From Rhodospirillales bacterium (GTDB taxonomy: Bacteria > Pseudomonadota > Alphaproteobacteria > Rhodospirillales > Rhodospirillaceae), in contig JANQJD010000008.1 in NCBI GenBank assembly GCA_028281845.1, forward strand, positions 1 to 64,000: 64,000 nt of DNA, given 5' to 3'. How positions within the stretch are numbered: the stretch's first letter is position 1; the number at the start of each line of letters is the position of its first letter. Made by a program: the position numbers and the translations under genes. Below, one piece after another: positions 19,101 to 26,799 of the stretch. The notes under the pieces were generated by a model. It saw only the letters and a list, made by a program, of their open reading frames with translations, ran no database searches and was not told the DNA's origin.

Positions 19101-19325
19101 ATGACAACCCTTACAACGTTATTCGGCATGCTGCCGTTAGCTATGCTTCCGGGTACGGGGACAGAGTTATATCGCGGCCTTGGGACAGTAGTGTTGGGGG
19201 GAATGGCACTGTCCGCGGTTCTGACCCTGCTGATCCTACCGCCTCTGCTATCGCTCGTTGCTGGGATGCTCGAGACACGCCCCGTCTTGAAGGATTCCCC
19301 GGATAGTAGTCGTAGTCGGAGCTAA
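16125..19325 (+). CDS. RND superfamily efflux transporter (AcrB/HAE-like)
   Basis: A 1066-residue proton-driven inner-membrane pump. The order is TM1 (residues 9-29), large periplasmic loop, TM2-6, TM7, second loop, TM8-12. TM4 has GMVVDAAIVVLEN with Asp410, the proton-relay aspartate; the usual second aspartate is Ala, and TM10 reads VVNNAILIV without the AcrB lysine, as in several non-AcrB subfamilies. Codons near 17640-17720 and 18800-18860 are AT-rich islands. It is co-translated with the adaptor. Substrate cannot be told from sequence; metal-specific CzcA motifs are not obvious, so lipophilic or drug-like substrates are more likely. Confidence 0.93.
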   Translation: MILIRLSIIRPLAVIAVVLMIVLFGVAGLWRIPVQLIPNVHEPAVTVTTGWPGAFPAEIEREILDRQEEALKGLSGMRNIYGAARKGMATITLEFSAGTDMNSALLRTANQLQQISGSYPKEAGQPKLWMASSEDQPMAILVLSRLPGNDRPISTYGDFIDNVVRERLERVPGVASADVYGGKPRELQIKIDPIALASYNLTVPNVIEALSRANIASSVSEIDEGKRRYVVRMTNELATPEQVKAVLLRATEANGRISRITVGDVATEVSFSHKEWRFVVRYLGQPAMSIYIVRELSANALQTMRGIWAVMTELNRNVLKQEGLFLELSYDESLYIKAAIDMVMQNIYIGGLLASIVLLLFLRSLSATVIVVLSIPVSIIGAFIGMALLGRTLNVISLAGMAFAVGMVVDAAIVVLENIFRLRQEGQSRVNAAYTGTVQVWGAVLASALTTVMVFIPVLTLELEIGQVFRDIAIALSVTVLLSLVVAVTVIPALACRLLGDSTSFARFLNIELPLLDSIAKSFAIFIIRFIRHVSARRLRAVLVIGTTTLILGIISWLLLPPFDYLPHGTYNAMSVYIRLPSGYNLENTISIADTIEDKMRPLWTSGTDLQPELARLPKIKMFFLRAFRGGVFIEITTVDPRRTTELRPLLYEAIHQEPGAAGYIMQPPLLKSIGGMGSTGGGLGLNVSGHDLKQILEVARRTSQLFKERLPPQKGYMPYSRSALELGVPEVRITPDPLRLADAGLSAQHLSQTVSAFSSNGLQVDEILVDGHRIPIILRGPESHITRTQDIDVIPIVTETGRTLPLSALADITMTAGPTEILHVERRRTVSLGIGLAPSISLETGIEQVQTQIVDTLRAEGLPPGITLALSGSVDMLTEAWDAVMWQLLLALSICYLLMVVLYESFIYPLLILVAVPQATAGAVIGIIILNLWESYPLDMLTLLGFVILIGTVVNNAILIVHQTLHHVRVDSMAVNAAIEAAVRSRLRPIFMTTLTTLFGMLPLAMLPGTGTELYRGLGTVVLGGMALSAVLTLLILPPLLSLVAGMLETRPVLKDSPDSSRSRS

Positions 19326-19423
19326 GCCTCTTGTGTACAAATTCACGTGCAGACGGCACAAGTGGCACAGGCAGAGCGCACAGTATTTTTTCTGTGAGAC
19401 GCAATATGCAAGATGGAATCACC

Positions 19424-19792
19424 ATGGAAAGCGCTGTCATTGTCATGGAATTGGAAAGGTTACAACAGAGTGCTCGGCGCGCCAGTGCACTGTTAAAAGC
19501 GATGAGCAACGAGCATCGTCTGTTGATTCTGTGTCAATTGCTGCATGAGGAACGTTCCGTGGGGGAACTAGAACGCCTGATTGGGCTCAGCCAGTCCGCC
19601 CTGTCACAACACCTTGCGAGGTTGCGGCGCGACCATCTCGTGCAAACCCGTCGTTCAGCGCAGACCATTTATTATTCCCTGGCCGGTGATGAGGCAAGGA
19701 CGATTCTCAAAACGCTCTACGACTTGTATTGCCAGGCCAACGGTTGCACTAGCGTTGCAGTAGCGGAGCCTTCGAACATTACGGGGGGCTAG
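19424..19792 (+). CDS. ArsR-family winged-helix repressor with two conserved cysteines
   Basis: A small DNA-binding repressor. The helix-turn-helix is SVGELERLIGLSQSALSQHL and the wing is VQTRRSAQTIYYSL. No metal site of the ArsR/SmtB type (ELCVCDL) is visible. Instead Cys37 (LILCQLL) and Cys103 (LYDLYC) fall where BigR/SqrR-type regulators carry the pair that forms a tetrasulfide or disulfide with reactive sulfur; Cys108 is extra. This suggests sulfide/persulfide or redox sensing. It lies about 100 bp after the RND transporter, probably controlling that unit. Starts at 19406 and 19445 are also possible; none has a strong ribosome site. 122 residues from 19424. Confidence 0.88.
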   Translation: MESAVIVMELERLQQSARRASALLKAMSNEHRLLILCQLLHEERSVGELERLIGLSQSALSQHLARLRRDHLVQTRRSAQTIYYSLAGDEARTILKTLYDLYCQANGCTSVAVAEPSNITGG

Positions 19793-20282
19793 GCGAGGGG
19801 TAGTGAAATGCTCATGCTGAGGCAGACGATACCGCAGTCATCGGTTTTTCTCGTAAAAATTAAAAATTATAAGAGGTCCGATTGACGCACAGGAAAAGCA
19901 CAGGTGCCTGGTCAGTAAGTAGCCAGACGCACCTTTCTCCAGAAGGATATCGCTGAGGTCAGAATGACGAACGAGACCGTGGCAATAAAAAATCCGTCTG
20001 CGCGGACTCTGCTATGGGGATGGCAGCAGTGGTTGTCAAAGATGCGGCTGATCCCCCAAAGAGCGGCGGCAAATCTTGGCCGCCGTGCAGACCAACGGCT
20101 ATTAAAAAGGGGGAAAACGAGAACATCTCGTCTATAAGCAAGCGATAGCCAGGACGTGACAAGAGGTTCCTGTGCCCCTGTGCCAATGTTGCCCCACAAG
20201 CGGCGTAGTGTTCGAGTGTTCGGCGTAGTGTTTCCGCGAGACTCTCCATACTATACTATACCATACCATTTGATCTGATTCG
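19793..20282. other. Long spacer between arsR and moeB-like gene
   Basis: A 490-bp stretch without a recognised gene, between the 3' ends of two convergent genes. Minus-strand frames of about 95 codons (for example 19959-20249, MESLAETLRRTLEHYA) show no family I know and could be a decayed gene. CGGCGTAGTGTT occurs at 20201-20212 and 20221-20232 (20-bp period), and pentamer runs ACTAT/ACCAT fill 20247-20270. Confidence 0.6.
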
Positions 20283-21080
20283 TCAATCAGAGGGGTTGTT
20301 CGCGTGACTAGACAAATCTCGTAGGGTAGGGACAGAGCCACAGAGTGGACAGCCTGGGTCAGGTCTGACCATGATACGTCGGAACGTGGTACTGAGAGAG
20401 TCATAGATCAATAGTGCGCCTGTCATCGAGCGCCCTATGCTGAGAATCTCCTTGAGAACCTCAGTCGCCTGTAAGGCGCCGAGCACACCTGTGACCACTC
20501 CAAGCACGCCAGATTCCGCGCACGCAGGCCCTGACTCTGGCGGGGGAGGCGCGGGGAAAAGGCAACGATAACATGGCCCGCTGTTCGGCCTAAAGGTGGC
20601 CAGCTGACCATCAAAACGGAGGATAGCGGCTGACACCAGTGGCTTCCCTGCGAAAAAGCAGGCATCGTTCACGAGAAAGCGGGTTGGAAAATTATCTGAG
20701 CCGTCTGCCACAACATCGTAACGACCGATCAGATCCAGAGCATTGTCATGGCTGAGTCTCACATGATGTTGTTCCACCCTGACGTCCGGATTGAGGGCTC
20801 GTACCGCCACAGCCGCACTTTTTACCTTAGGCAGACCCAGCCTAGCGGTCGTATGGGCAATCTGCCGTTGCAGGTTGGACAGCTCCAGCACATCGTCATC
20901 AACTATACCAATGGTACCAACACCGGCTGCTGCCAGATACAATACGAGCGGGGATCCTAAACCGCCAGCGCCTACTACCAGGACACGCGCTGCCAGAAGC
21001 CGCGCCTGCCCAATACCGCCTACCTCTGGCAGCAGAATGTGACGTGCATAGCGGCGCACCTGTTCTTCGCTCAACTCCAT
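20283..21080 (-). CDS. moeB: MoeB/ThiF/HesA-family adenylyltransferase
   Basis: Adenylates the C-terminal glycine of a ubiquitin-like sulfur carrier (MoaD or ThiS) before sulfur loading. The nucleotide loop GAGGLGSP is at 37-44, ELSNLQRQ supplies ATP-binding residues, and DGSDNFPTR is the DxxDN motif. Zinc cysteines are paired as Cys170/173 (CYRC) and Cys244/247 (CPLC). Cys187 in ACAESGVLG is the position of the catalytic cysteine. 265 residues is normal for a MoeB without a rhodanese domain. MoeB and ThiF cannot be separated by sequence alone; no moa or thi gene is adjacent. The start codon lies in an 11-bp tandem duplication. Confidence 0.88.
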   Translation of the reverse strand: MELSEEQVRRYARHILLPEVGGIGQARLLAARVLVVGAGGLGSPLVLYLAAAGVGTIGIVDDDVLELSNLQRQIAHTTARLGLPKVKSAAVAVRALNPDVRVEQHHVRLSHDNALDLIGRYDVVADGSDNFPTRFLVNDACFFAGKPLVSAAILRFDGQLATFRPNSGPCYRCLFPAPPPPESGPACAESGVLGVVTGVLGALQATEVLKEILSIGRSMTGALLIYDSLSTTFRRIMVRPDPGCPLCGSVPTLRDLSSHANNPSD

Positions 21081-21091
21081 CTCAACTCCAT
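21070..21091. repeat. Perfect tandem duplication, 11 bp x 2, across the moeB-like start
   Basis: CTCAACTCCAT occurs twice without a spacer. On the minus strand each copy contains an ATG. The downstream copy (21080) starts the protein; the upstream copy (21091) is shifted by 11 bp and opens a frame of six codons that stops inside the gene. Eleven bp is not a multiple of three, so the duplication created a decoy start. Confidence 0.92.
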
Positions 21092-21405
21092 CTTGTCCCC
21101 ATGATTGGCCGGCCGTTCTCCACAGTGGGGAGAGGTGTCCCAGCGGCTGTCATCAGCGGTTTTACTCTTCTCTTTTTGTCCCAGGATACGGCCACTCTTG
21201 TTTTGGCCATTCTGAATTCAGCGCGCCACCACGGCATGGCATGGGGAGGGAGTGAAGCGAATAATCCCATAGACGATTCTCACAAAATGCTGTGAGGCAG
21301 CAGAAACAGGCAGGGACTTTCCCTATGAAAGAGTCCCCATATTTCTTGGATCTGCTGTTTTTTCACAAAACCAGGCACGGATGTCACGAAGACCGCCCTC
21401 CAGGA
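21092..21405. other. Spacer between ribH and the moeB-like gene
   Basis: About 314 bp with no supported gene; it holds the leader of the moeB-like gene and the 3' flank of ribH, both read leftwards. Apart from the hairpin at 21313-21337 nothing stands out. Confidence 0.6.
21313..21337 (-). terminator. Hairpin downstream of ribH
   Basis: GGGACTTT (21313-21320) pairs with AGAGTCCC (21330-21337), eight pairs with one G-U, nine-base loop. It lies about 70 bp past the ribH stop, but the minus strand has no T run after it, so it may be a Rho-dependent end or mRNA-protecting stem. Confidence 0.35.
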
Positions 21406-21861
21406 TTATAATCCAAATGATCTCTTCACGTGTATCATCCGTAAGGCCGCAGTGGCGGCTCTTCCTCCATGATTCCCCTGTACAGGATCTGAACGCCGCA
21501 GCGCTAGTTCGTAAGTAGGACATGTTAAAATGCCGTTGCCTACGGCAAGTGAATATTGCAAGACAAGATTCTGTATACCAGCCATAGATTCCCGACAGAT
21601 GTGCTTATAGTGATCTGTTTGGCCTTGAATAGCACAACCGAGTACGACATAGCCTGCAAAAAGATGGGGGGTAGTACGCCATTCTATGGCCCGCACCACG
21701 TAACGAATCGCAGCAGGGATTTCAAGAATCCCGGGAATGAGTAAGCGCTTGTAACTTGCCCCGTGACTGGTTAGCGTCGCAATAGCACCCTTGACGAGAT
21801 TCTCTGTAATATCGTCATAGAAACGTGCTTCCATGATGAGGACAGAGGTACCGCCTGTCAT
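21406..21861 (-). CDS. ribH: 6,7-dimethyl-8-ribityllumazine synthase
   Basis: Condenses 5-amino-6-ribitylaminouracil with 3,4-dihydroxybutanone 4-phosphate, the step before riboflavin, as a multimeric cytoplasmic enzyme. Recognisable parts: EARFYDDITENLVKGA, the phosphate/substrate segment PGILEIPAAI, GYVVLGCAIQGQTDHYK with the catalytic histidine, and NGILT. The usual GET/GxTxH glutamate position is Gln here, a conservative change near the active site. 151 residues is normal. The start has GAGGAGGAG just upstream. It is the last gene of ribD-ribE-ribBA-ribH. Confidence 0.93.
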   Translation of the reverse strand: MTGGTSVLIMEARFYDDITENLVKGAIATLTSHGASYKRLLIPGILEIPAAIRYVVRAIEWRTTPHLFAGYVVLGCAIQGQTDHYKHICRESMAGIQNLVLQYSLAVGNGILTCPTYELALRRSDPVQGNHGGRAATAALRMIHVKRSFGL

Positions 21862-21884
21862 GACTCCTCCTCAGCGCATACTCC

Positions 21885-23024
21885 TCACATACTAGGCACA
21901 CAGATAGGGCGATGTCCGACAACCGCCAAGCCGTAGCCACTCAAGCCGATGATAATCTTAGGATTATTCGTCAGAAGGATCATATCCTGGACCCCTAGGT
22001 CGAGCAAGATCTGGGCGCCAACACCATAGTCCCGCAACGGATCCGCTGTCTCTGCTGTCACTGCTGTCATCAATGTGTTCTCGTTACGAGCCTGTACGCG
22101 CTCGCTCAGTGCCGTTGGCCGCGGCTCTCGCAACACGACAACAGCCCCGCGACCGTGTGTGGCCACCATCTGCATGGCAGCATGGAGCATGCCCCCCCGT
22201 CCAGTACCTTGCTCACCGAGAACGTCATCAAGAACGCTTAAAGCGTGCATGCGAACCATGACAGGATCTGAAGAGGTACATAAATCACCTTTTACAAGAG
22301 CAATATGCTCAGCATAGTTTATCTTGTTTTGATAAACTATCATCTTCCATATACCACCAAAAGTAGAATGAAAATATGTTTCAACGTTACGATCAACTAA
22401 CTTTTCTGTCCGTCGACGATAGGCAATCAAGTCAGCGATTTTGCCCACTCCCAGGCCATGTTGTTTGGCGAAGGCCACCAATTCTGGCAGACGGGCCATG
22501 GTGCCGTCATCATTCATGATTTCACAGATGACCCCAGACGGGTTCAGTCCAGCAAGACGGGCAATATCCACAGCTGCTTCTGTATGACCGGTCCGCACCA
22601 AAACACCACCATCGCAGGCAACAAGAGGAAAAATATGACCAGGAATAGTAATATCATTTTTGTCTTTGCCAGGGTCAATAGCCACCGCGATTGTCCTCGC
22701 CCTGTCCGGTGCAGAGATCCCCGTGGTCACGCCATCGCTGGCCTCAATGCTGACGGTGAAGGCAGTGCCATGACGGGAGCGGTTGTGATCTGTCATAGGC
22801 CGGAGGCCTAACTCCCTAGCCCGGGTGCTTGTCAGAGCGAGACAAATAAGGCCACGGCCGTATTTTGCCATGAAATTAATAGCAGCTGGCGTCGCCATTT
22901 GGGCCGGGATGATCAGATCGCCTTCGTTCTCACGGTCTTCATCATCGACCAGAATGAACATACGGCCGTTACGAGCTTCCTCGAGAATTTCTTCGATGGT
23001 GGACAAATCCTGATTCTCAAGCAC
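21885..23024 (-). CDS. ribB: 3,4-dihydroxy-2-butanone 4-phosphate synthase with degenerate GTP cyclohydrolase II-like domain
   Basis: The N-terminal domain (about 1-205) is RibB, which cuts ribulose 5-phosphate to the four-carbon riboflavin precursor: DDEDRENEGDL at 27-37 binds the metal, then RHGTAFTVSIEA and GHTEAAVDIARLAG. The C-terminal domain (about 210-379) aligns with RibA but lacks the three zinc cysteines; the segment that should read HSECLTGD...RCDCG is HALSVLDD...GTGRGG. It therefore should not be an active GTP cyclohydrolase II. Such RibBX-type fusions are known in alphaproteobacteria, and a separate ribA is expected elsewhere. GTG start at 23024 with AAGGA upstream. Codons around 22300-22390 are AT-rich. 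Confidence 0.92.
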   Translation of the reverse strand: MLENQDLSTIEEILEEARNGRMFILVDDEDRENEGDLIIPAQMATPAAINFMAKYGRGLICLALTSTRARELGLRPMTDHNRSRHGTAFTVSIEASDGVTTGISAPDRARTIAVAIDPGKDKNDITIPGHIFPLVACDGGVLVRTGHTEAAVDIARLAGLNPSGVICEIMNDDGTMARLPELVAFAKQHGLGVGKIADLIAYRRRTEKLVDRNVETYFHSTFGGIWKMIVYQNKINYAEHIALVKGDLCTSSDPVMVRMHALSVLDDVLGEQGTGRGGMLHAAMQMVATHGRGAVVVLREPRPTALSERVQARNENTLMTAVTAETADPLRDYGVGAQILLDLGVQDMILLTNNPKIIIGLSGYGLAVVGHRPICVPSM

Positions 23025-23029
23025 AAGAA

Positions 23030-23620
23030 TTAATCCTTCCCAAGAAGACGGGCGATGTAGCGTGCTAATATGTCGATTTCCATATTGACACGAGCCCCTC
23101 GCTTCAAGCGACTGAAAGTCGTCATCGCCTGCGTGTGTGGAATGACATTAATGCTGAAGTGATCCCACCCCACTTCATTGACTGTGAGAGCAACACCGTC
23201 CAGGGCCACTGATCCCTTCACCGCGATGTAGCGCATTAATTCAGTCGGCGGTATGAGTGTGAGGCGCTGCGAGCCACCAGCCACCTGAACATCAGCGACT
23301 CTTGCCACACCATCGACGTGGCCAAGGACAATATGGCCGCCAAGTGTACCGCCAACACATAAGGCCTGTTCAAAATTGACAAGAGTCCCGGTATTCCACC
23401 CACTGATCGTAGTTTTTTGCAGAGTTTCCTCTGAAACATGAACAGCAAACCAATTCTTTCCAGACTGAAAAATCGTCAGACAACACCCACAACAAGAAAT
23501 AGATGTCCCAACCGTCAAGGAATCAGTGTCGTAATGAGTGTTAAATACTAACCTGGTGTCACCGCCACTACGATCTACGCGCTGTACGGAACCAATGTCG
23601 GTGATGATACCCGTGAACAT
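23030..23620 (-). CDS. ribE: Riboflavin synthase alpha chain
   Basis: Dismutates two 6,7-dimethyl-8-ribityllumazine molecules to riboflavin. The start MFTGIITDIG is the family N-terminus. Two homologous lumazine-binding barrels are seen: domain 1 (1-~97) with CCGCCLTI, and domain 2 with GHIVLGHVDG and VALDGVALTVNEV. 196 residues is normal. The first domain has a cysteine-rich SCCGCCL where most homologues have one or two cysteines. It ends five bases before the ribBA start, so the genes are surely co-transcribed. Confidence 0.95.
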   Translation of the reverse strand: MFTGIITDIGSVQRVDRSGGDTRLVFNTHYDTDSLTVGTSISCCGCCLTIFQSGKNWFAVHVSEETLQKTTISGWNTGTLVNFEQALCVGGTLGGHIVLGHVDGVARVADVQVAGGSQRLTLIPPTELMRYIAVKGSVALDGVALTVNEVGWDHFSINVIPHTQAMTTFSRLKRGARVNMEIDILARYIARLLGKD

Positions 23621-23654
23621 GTCGCCTCCTCAAACCCGCTGCTGTCAGACGACA

Positions 23655-23697
23655 CTATAAAAAGTGTGCTATTTTTAGTACACTCGTTATAGAGTGA
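23655..23697 (-). terminator. Nested inverted repeat at the ribD 3' end
   Basis: On the minus strand AGTGT-(12-base loop)-ACACT is followed by TTTTTAT, and outer arms CACTATA/TATAGAGTG enclose it. It overlaps the last codons of ribD. It resembles a weak Rho-independent terminator or attenuator between ribD and ribE, although both are read in the same direction. Confidence 0.35.
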
Positions 23698-24815
23698 GCA
23701 TCTGTATTGCAGCCCTTTTCGTAGAGCGTCATCAGATCTTCTCCCACAGGCATCGTCCGGACTCGCGTGAAAATGGGGCAGGCAGAAAGTCGCTCCAGTC
23801 CCCAGGAAGCAAATGCGGGGACGCCGTCGCTTCCCACAAGCTTCGGCGCCTGGAACAAGATGAAACGGTCCACAAGCCCATACTGTAATAGGGACGATGC
23901 TAATTTCCCTCCTCCTTCTACTAAAAGTCTTGTGATTCCACGTGCCCCTAAGGCTTTTAGCAAAGCTGGAGGATGCAGCCGTCCTGTTGTGTCTACTTCT
24001 ATCGGGATGATTTCAGCGCCACGCGCATGCAGTCTATCTGCCGCTTGTGCGTTAGCGGCTGTCCCATGAGCAGCGCAAAGCACCCACGTTTGCACTGGGC
24101 CGGCAAGTGCTTTAGCCTGGCACGGCAGGCGCAGCCGACTGTCTACCACTATCCGTACTGGAGAGTGATCCGATAGTCCCGGCAGACGACATGTCAATTC
24201 TGGATCATCTGCAAGAGCTGTCTCGATGCCAACCATAACAGCATCGTGCTCGGCACGCAAACGGTGAGCGTGAGTCCGTGCTGTCTGCCCGGTGATCCAG
24301 CGAGTTTCGTTCTTGGCAGTTGCGATATGACCGTCAAGAGTTGTCGCAAGCTTGAGCGTGACGAGAGGTCTCCCTTCTGCGACTCGCATCAGGTATCCAG
24401 CGTGATCGGCACGCGCTTCTGCCATGCCCATGCCCAACAGAACATCGATCCCAGATTCCCTAAGACGCGCAAGACCCTGTCCATTCACCCGTGGATCTGG
24501 GTCTGGAATAGCGACGACTGCACGCGCCACCCTGGCCGCTATTAAAGCGTCCGCGCAAGGTGGAGTGCGACCATGATGCCCGCATGGTTCCAAAGTCACG
24601 TATGCTGTGGCGCCGTCCGCCAGGATTCCTGCCCTGCGGATGGCCTCTCTCTCCGCATGGGGGGACCCACCTGGCTGTGTCCAGCCGCGCCCAACAACAC
24701 GCCAACCATCGCGTACCAGCACACAGCCAACAGCAGGATTAGGCCATACGCGGCCCCACCCGCGGCGCCCAAGTGTGAGAGCGATTTCCATAAAGAGAGG
24801 GTCAGTAGCGCTCAT
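23655..24815 (-). CDS. ribD: Bifunctional riboflavin deaminase/reductase
   Basis: Deaminates and then reduces the pyrimidine intermediate of riboflavin synthesis. Deaminase domain (1-~145): HAE in SPHAERE and PCGHHGRTPPC provide zinc ligands. Reductase domain (~150-365): TLDGHIATAKNETRWIT, VDSRLRLP, LLVEGGGKLASS. About 20 residues follow the usual end near VGEDLMTLYE and are encoded by a terminator-like inverted repeat, which looks like read-through after loss of an earlier stop. The ATG at 24815 is preferred over the adjacent GTG at 24818. First gene of the rib operon. Confidence 0.94.
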   Translation of the reverse strand: MSATDPLFMEIALTLGRRGWGRVWPNPAVGCVLVRDGWRVVGRGWTQPGGSPHAEREAIRRAGILADGATAYVTLEPCGHHGRTPPCADALIAARVARAVVAIPDPDPRVNGQGLARLRESGIDVLLGMGMAEARADHAGYLMRVAEGRPLVTLKLATTLDGHIATAKNETRWITGQTARTHAHRLRAEHDAVMVGIETALADDPELTCRLPGLSDHSPVRIVVDSRLRLPCQAKALAGPVQTWVLCAAHGTAANAQAADRLHARGAEIIPIEVDTTGRLHPPALLKALGARGITRLLVEGGGKLASSLLQYGLVDRFILFQAPKLVGSDGVPAFASWGLERLSACPIFTRVRTMPVGEDLMTLYEKGCNTDAHSITSVLKIAHFL

Positions 24816-25039
24816 CACTTTTACCCGTCTCTTCCAAACGTGAAGAGCAAATCCCTCGGAAAGTGTGAAGACTGGTCCAAAATCTACAGGGAATCATCTT
24901 GCCTATCCCATGGAAGAGGCGCTCACTCTGCAAAAAACGGTCGTCTCCGACACACAGCGATGTGCCGCGAGCGGAGAGTGCACAACAGCCGTTCTTCATT
25001 CAGACCGGCCTCGCAGCGCAGGCACTCTACTTCACGGGT

Positions 25040-26377
25040 TCACGGGGCGCACATCACATCATCTCCTGACTCCTGATCATGGCTTATTCCTCCGGCCGCC
25101 CCGTAAATGGGAAAGCGCTGACACAGATTCGCCACTGTTCTCCGCGACGTGCGTTCAGCCGTCTCGTTGTTGAGGGGATTTTTTGCAAGGCCGTCAAGTA
25201 CGGTGGTGATCAACAGCCCAACGATGCGGCATTCGTCACGCCCAAAACCACGTGTGGTCACCGCTGCGGTGCCTAAACGTACACCAGAGGTCACAGCAGG
25301 CTTCTCCGGATCAAAGGGGACACCATTCTTATTACAGGTGATCCCGGCCCGTTCTAAGCTTTTCTCTGCTGCCGCCCCCGTGAGTCTTTTGGGTCGCAGA
25401 TCTACGAGTACTAAGTGACTGTCAGTGCCACCAGAGACGATGTCCAATCCACCACTCGCCAGAACATCTGCCAGAACCGCAGCATTCTCTCTCACACGGA
25501 CAGCATATTCCCGGAATTCTTTTCTCAAGGCCTCGCCGAAGGCGACAGCCTTCGCGGCAATAATATGCATGAGCGGCCCACCTTGTAGACCAGGAAACAA
25601 GGCGGCATTAATTTTCCGGCCAATCGCCAGATCGTTTGAGAGGATCAGACCACCGCGTGGGCCGCGCAGTGTTTTGTGCGTTGTGGAGGTCACCACGTGG
25701 GCATGTGGCACCGGGTTCGGGTATACACCGCCCGCTACCAGGCCGGCAAAGTGAGCCATATCTACCATGAAATAAGCGCCAATCCTGTCAGCAATGGCAC
25801 GAAAGCGGGCAAAGTCAATGACACGTGGGTAAGCTGAGCCGCCTGCAATGATGAGCCGTGGCCTGTACGCCTCGGCCAGTTGCTCTACCATGCCGAAATC
25901 AATTTGGGCATCCTCATGCCGCACGCCATACTGAATGGCTTGGAACCACTTGCCTGAGAGGCTGACAGGGGCGCCATGGGTCAAGTGGCCACCAGCTGCA
26001 AGGGACAAACCCATCAGAGTCTCTCCCGGCTTGAGCAGTGCCAGAAAAACTGTCTCATTGGCCTGCGCTCCGGCATGGGGCTGGACGTTGGCGTAGGCAC
26101 ACCCGAACAATGCTTTGGCACGGTCGATGGCTAGTTGCTCTGTAACATCGACCCATGTACATCCTCCGTAGTAGCGCCGCCCTGGGTAGCCTTCGGCATA
26201 TTTATTGGTGAGGACGCTACCTGTCGCTTCCAGTACAGCGCGTGAAACGATGTTTTCAGATGCGATCAGTTCAATATGACTCTGCTGACGCCTCCTTTCG
26301 CCGTCTATGCTGACATGGACATCAGGGTCAGTAGCAGCAAGAGTTCTTCCGAAAAAGGCATTCTGCAAGGCATTCAT
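25040..26377 (-). CDS. glyA: Serine hydroxymethyltransferase
   Basis: A PLP enzyme interconverting serine and glycine and charging tetrahydrofolate with a one-carbon unit. [11 protein letters not shown], the [15 protein letters not shown] segment, [13 protein letters not shown] and the PLP-lysine loop [15 protein letters not shown] are intact. The family ends at LCQRFPIY; here about 22 more residues (GAAGG...VMCAP) follow. Start at 26377 (MNALQNAFF) rather than 26398, neither with a clear ribosome site. In many alphaproteobacteria nrdR lies between glyA and ribD; here the 220-bp gap holds no recognisable nrdR. Confidence 0.95.
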   Translation of the reverse strand: MNALQNAFFGRTLAATDPDVHVSIDGERRRQQSHIELIASENIVSRAVLEATGSVLTNKYAEGYPGRRYYGGCTWVDVTEQLAIDRAKALFGCAYANVQPHAGAQANETVFLALLKPGETLMGLSLAAGGHLTHGAPVSLSGKWFQAIQYGVRHEDAQIDFGMVEQLAEAYRPRLIIAGGSAYPRVIDFARFRAIADRIGAYFMVDMAHFAGLVAGGVYPNPVPHAHVVTSTTHKTLRGPRGGLILSNDLAIGRKINAALFPGLQGGPLMHIIAAKAVAFGEALRKEFREYAVRVRENAAVLADVLASGGLDIVSGGTDSHLVLVDLRPKRLTGAAAEKSLERAGITCNKNGVPFDPEKPAVTSGVRLGTAAVTTRGFGRDECRIVGLLITTVLDGLAKNPLNNETAERTSRRTVANLCQRFPIYGAAGGISHDQESGDDVMCAP

Positions 26378-26799
26378 GGCTGAGATTGTCCGACACATCT
26401 CAATTTTTGTTTAACCTGCTCTCTCTGGCCTACCGTCGCTGATCGCACTATATCCATTACTCACTAATACTAGTTTTTATATTTAGATTCAATTAAAAAA
26501 TTTTTGCACAGGGTAGCCTGTTTGCAGACAACTAGATTATGGTATCTGACCATGGGCTGTAAAGATAGTCACATTTCTAGTCACATTTACATTTCTGAAA
26601 GATAGTCACATTTCAGTATGATGATTGCCACGAAGTAGTTCTAGGTTACGGTGGGCATATGCTAGTCATGGACTCTCATTATACTCTCTGGGCATGGCTC
26701 TCCAAGCGTTCAATATTTTCCCTGGCAGATTTGGTCATTGACTTCCAGATCCAGCCATGCTCGAATTATTCAGTAAGTGATGTTAAGGTTGAAAGTAGC
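26378..26799. other. mucR/glyA divergent regulatory region
   Basis: 422 bp between divergent glyA and mucR. An AT-rich tract at 26450-26510 is the kind of DNA MucR/Ros proteins bind, and three copies of a TAGTCACATTT element follow. Probable control region for mucR; promoter boxes are not certain. Confidence 0.6.
26561..26614. repeat. Direct repeats upstream of mucR (possible operators)
   Basis: AAAGATAGTCACATTTC occurs identically at 26561-26577 and 26598-26614 (37 bp apart), with a shorter copy TAGTCACATTTAC at 26578-26590. Spacing and position, 190-240 bp before the mucR start, suit autoregulation, but they could also be slippage products like others in the window. Confidence 0.7.

Noticed and set aside
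19959..20249. Minus-strand frame of 96 codons (MESLAETLRRTLEHYA) as a gene
   Set aside because: No recognised family, no good ribosome site, and it contains the repeated CGGCGTAGTGTT unit; better treated as spacer or decayed DNA.
26561..26614. CRISPR array
   Set aside because: Only two full 17-bp repeats with an unequal partial copy and no cas genes anywhere in the window.
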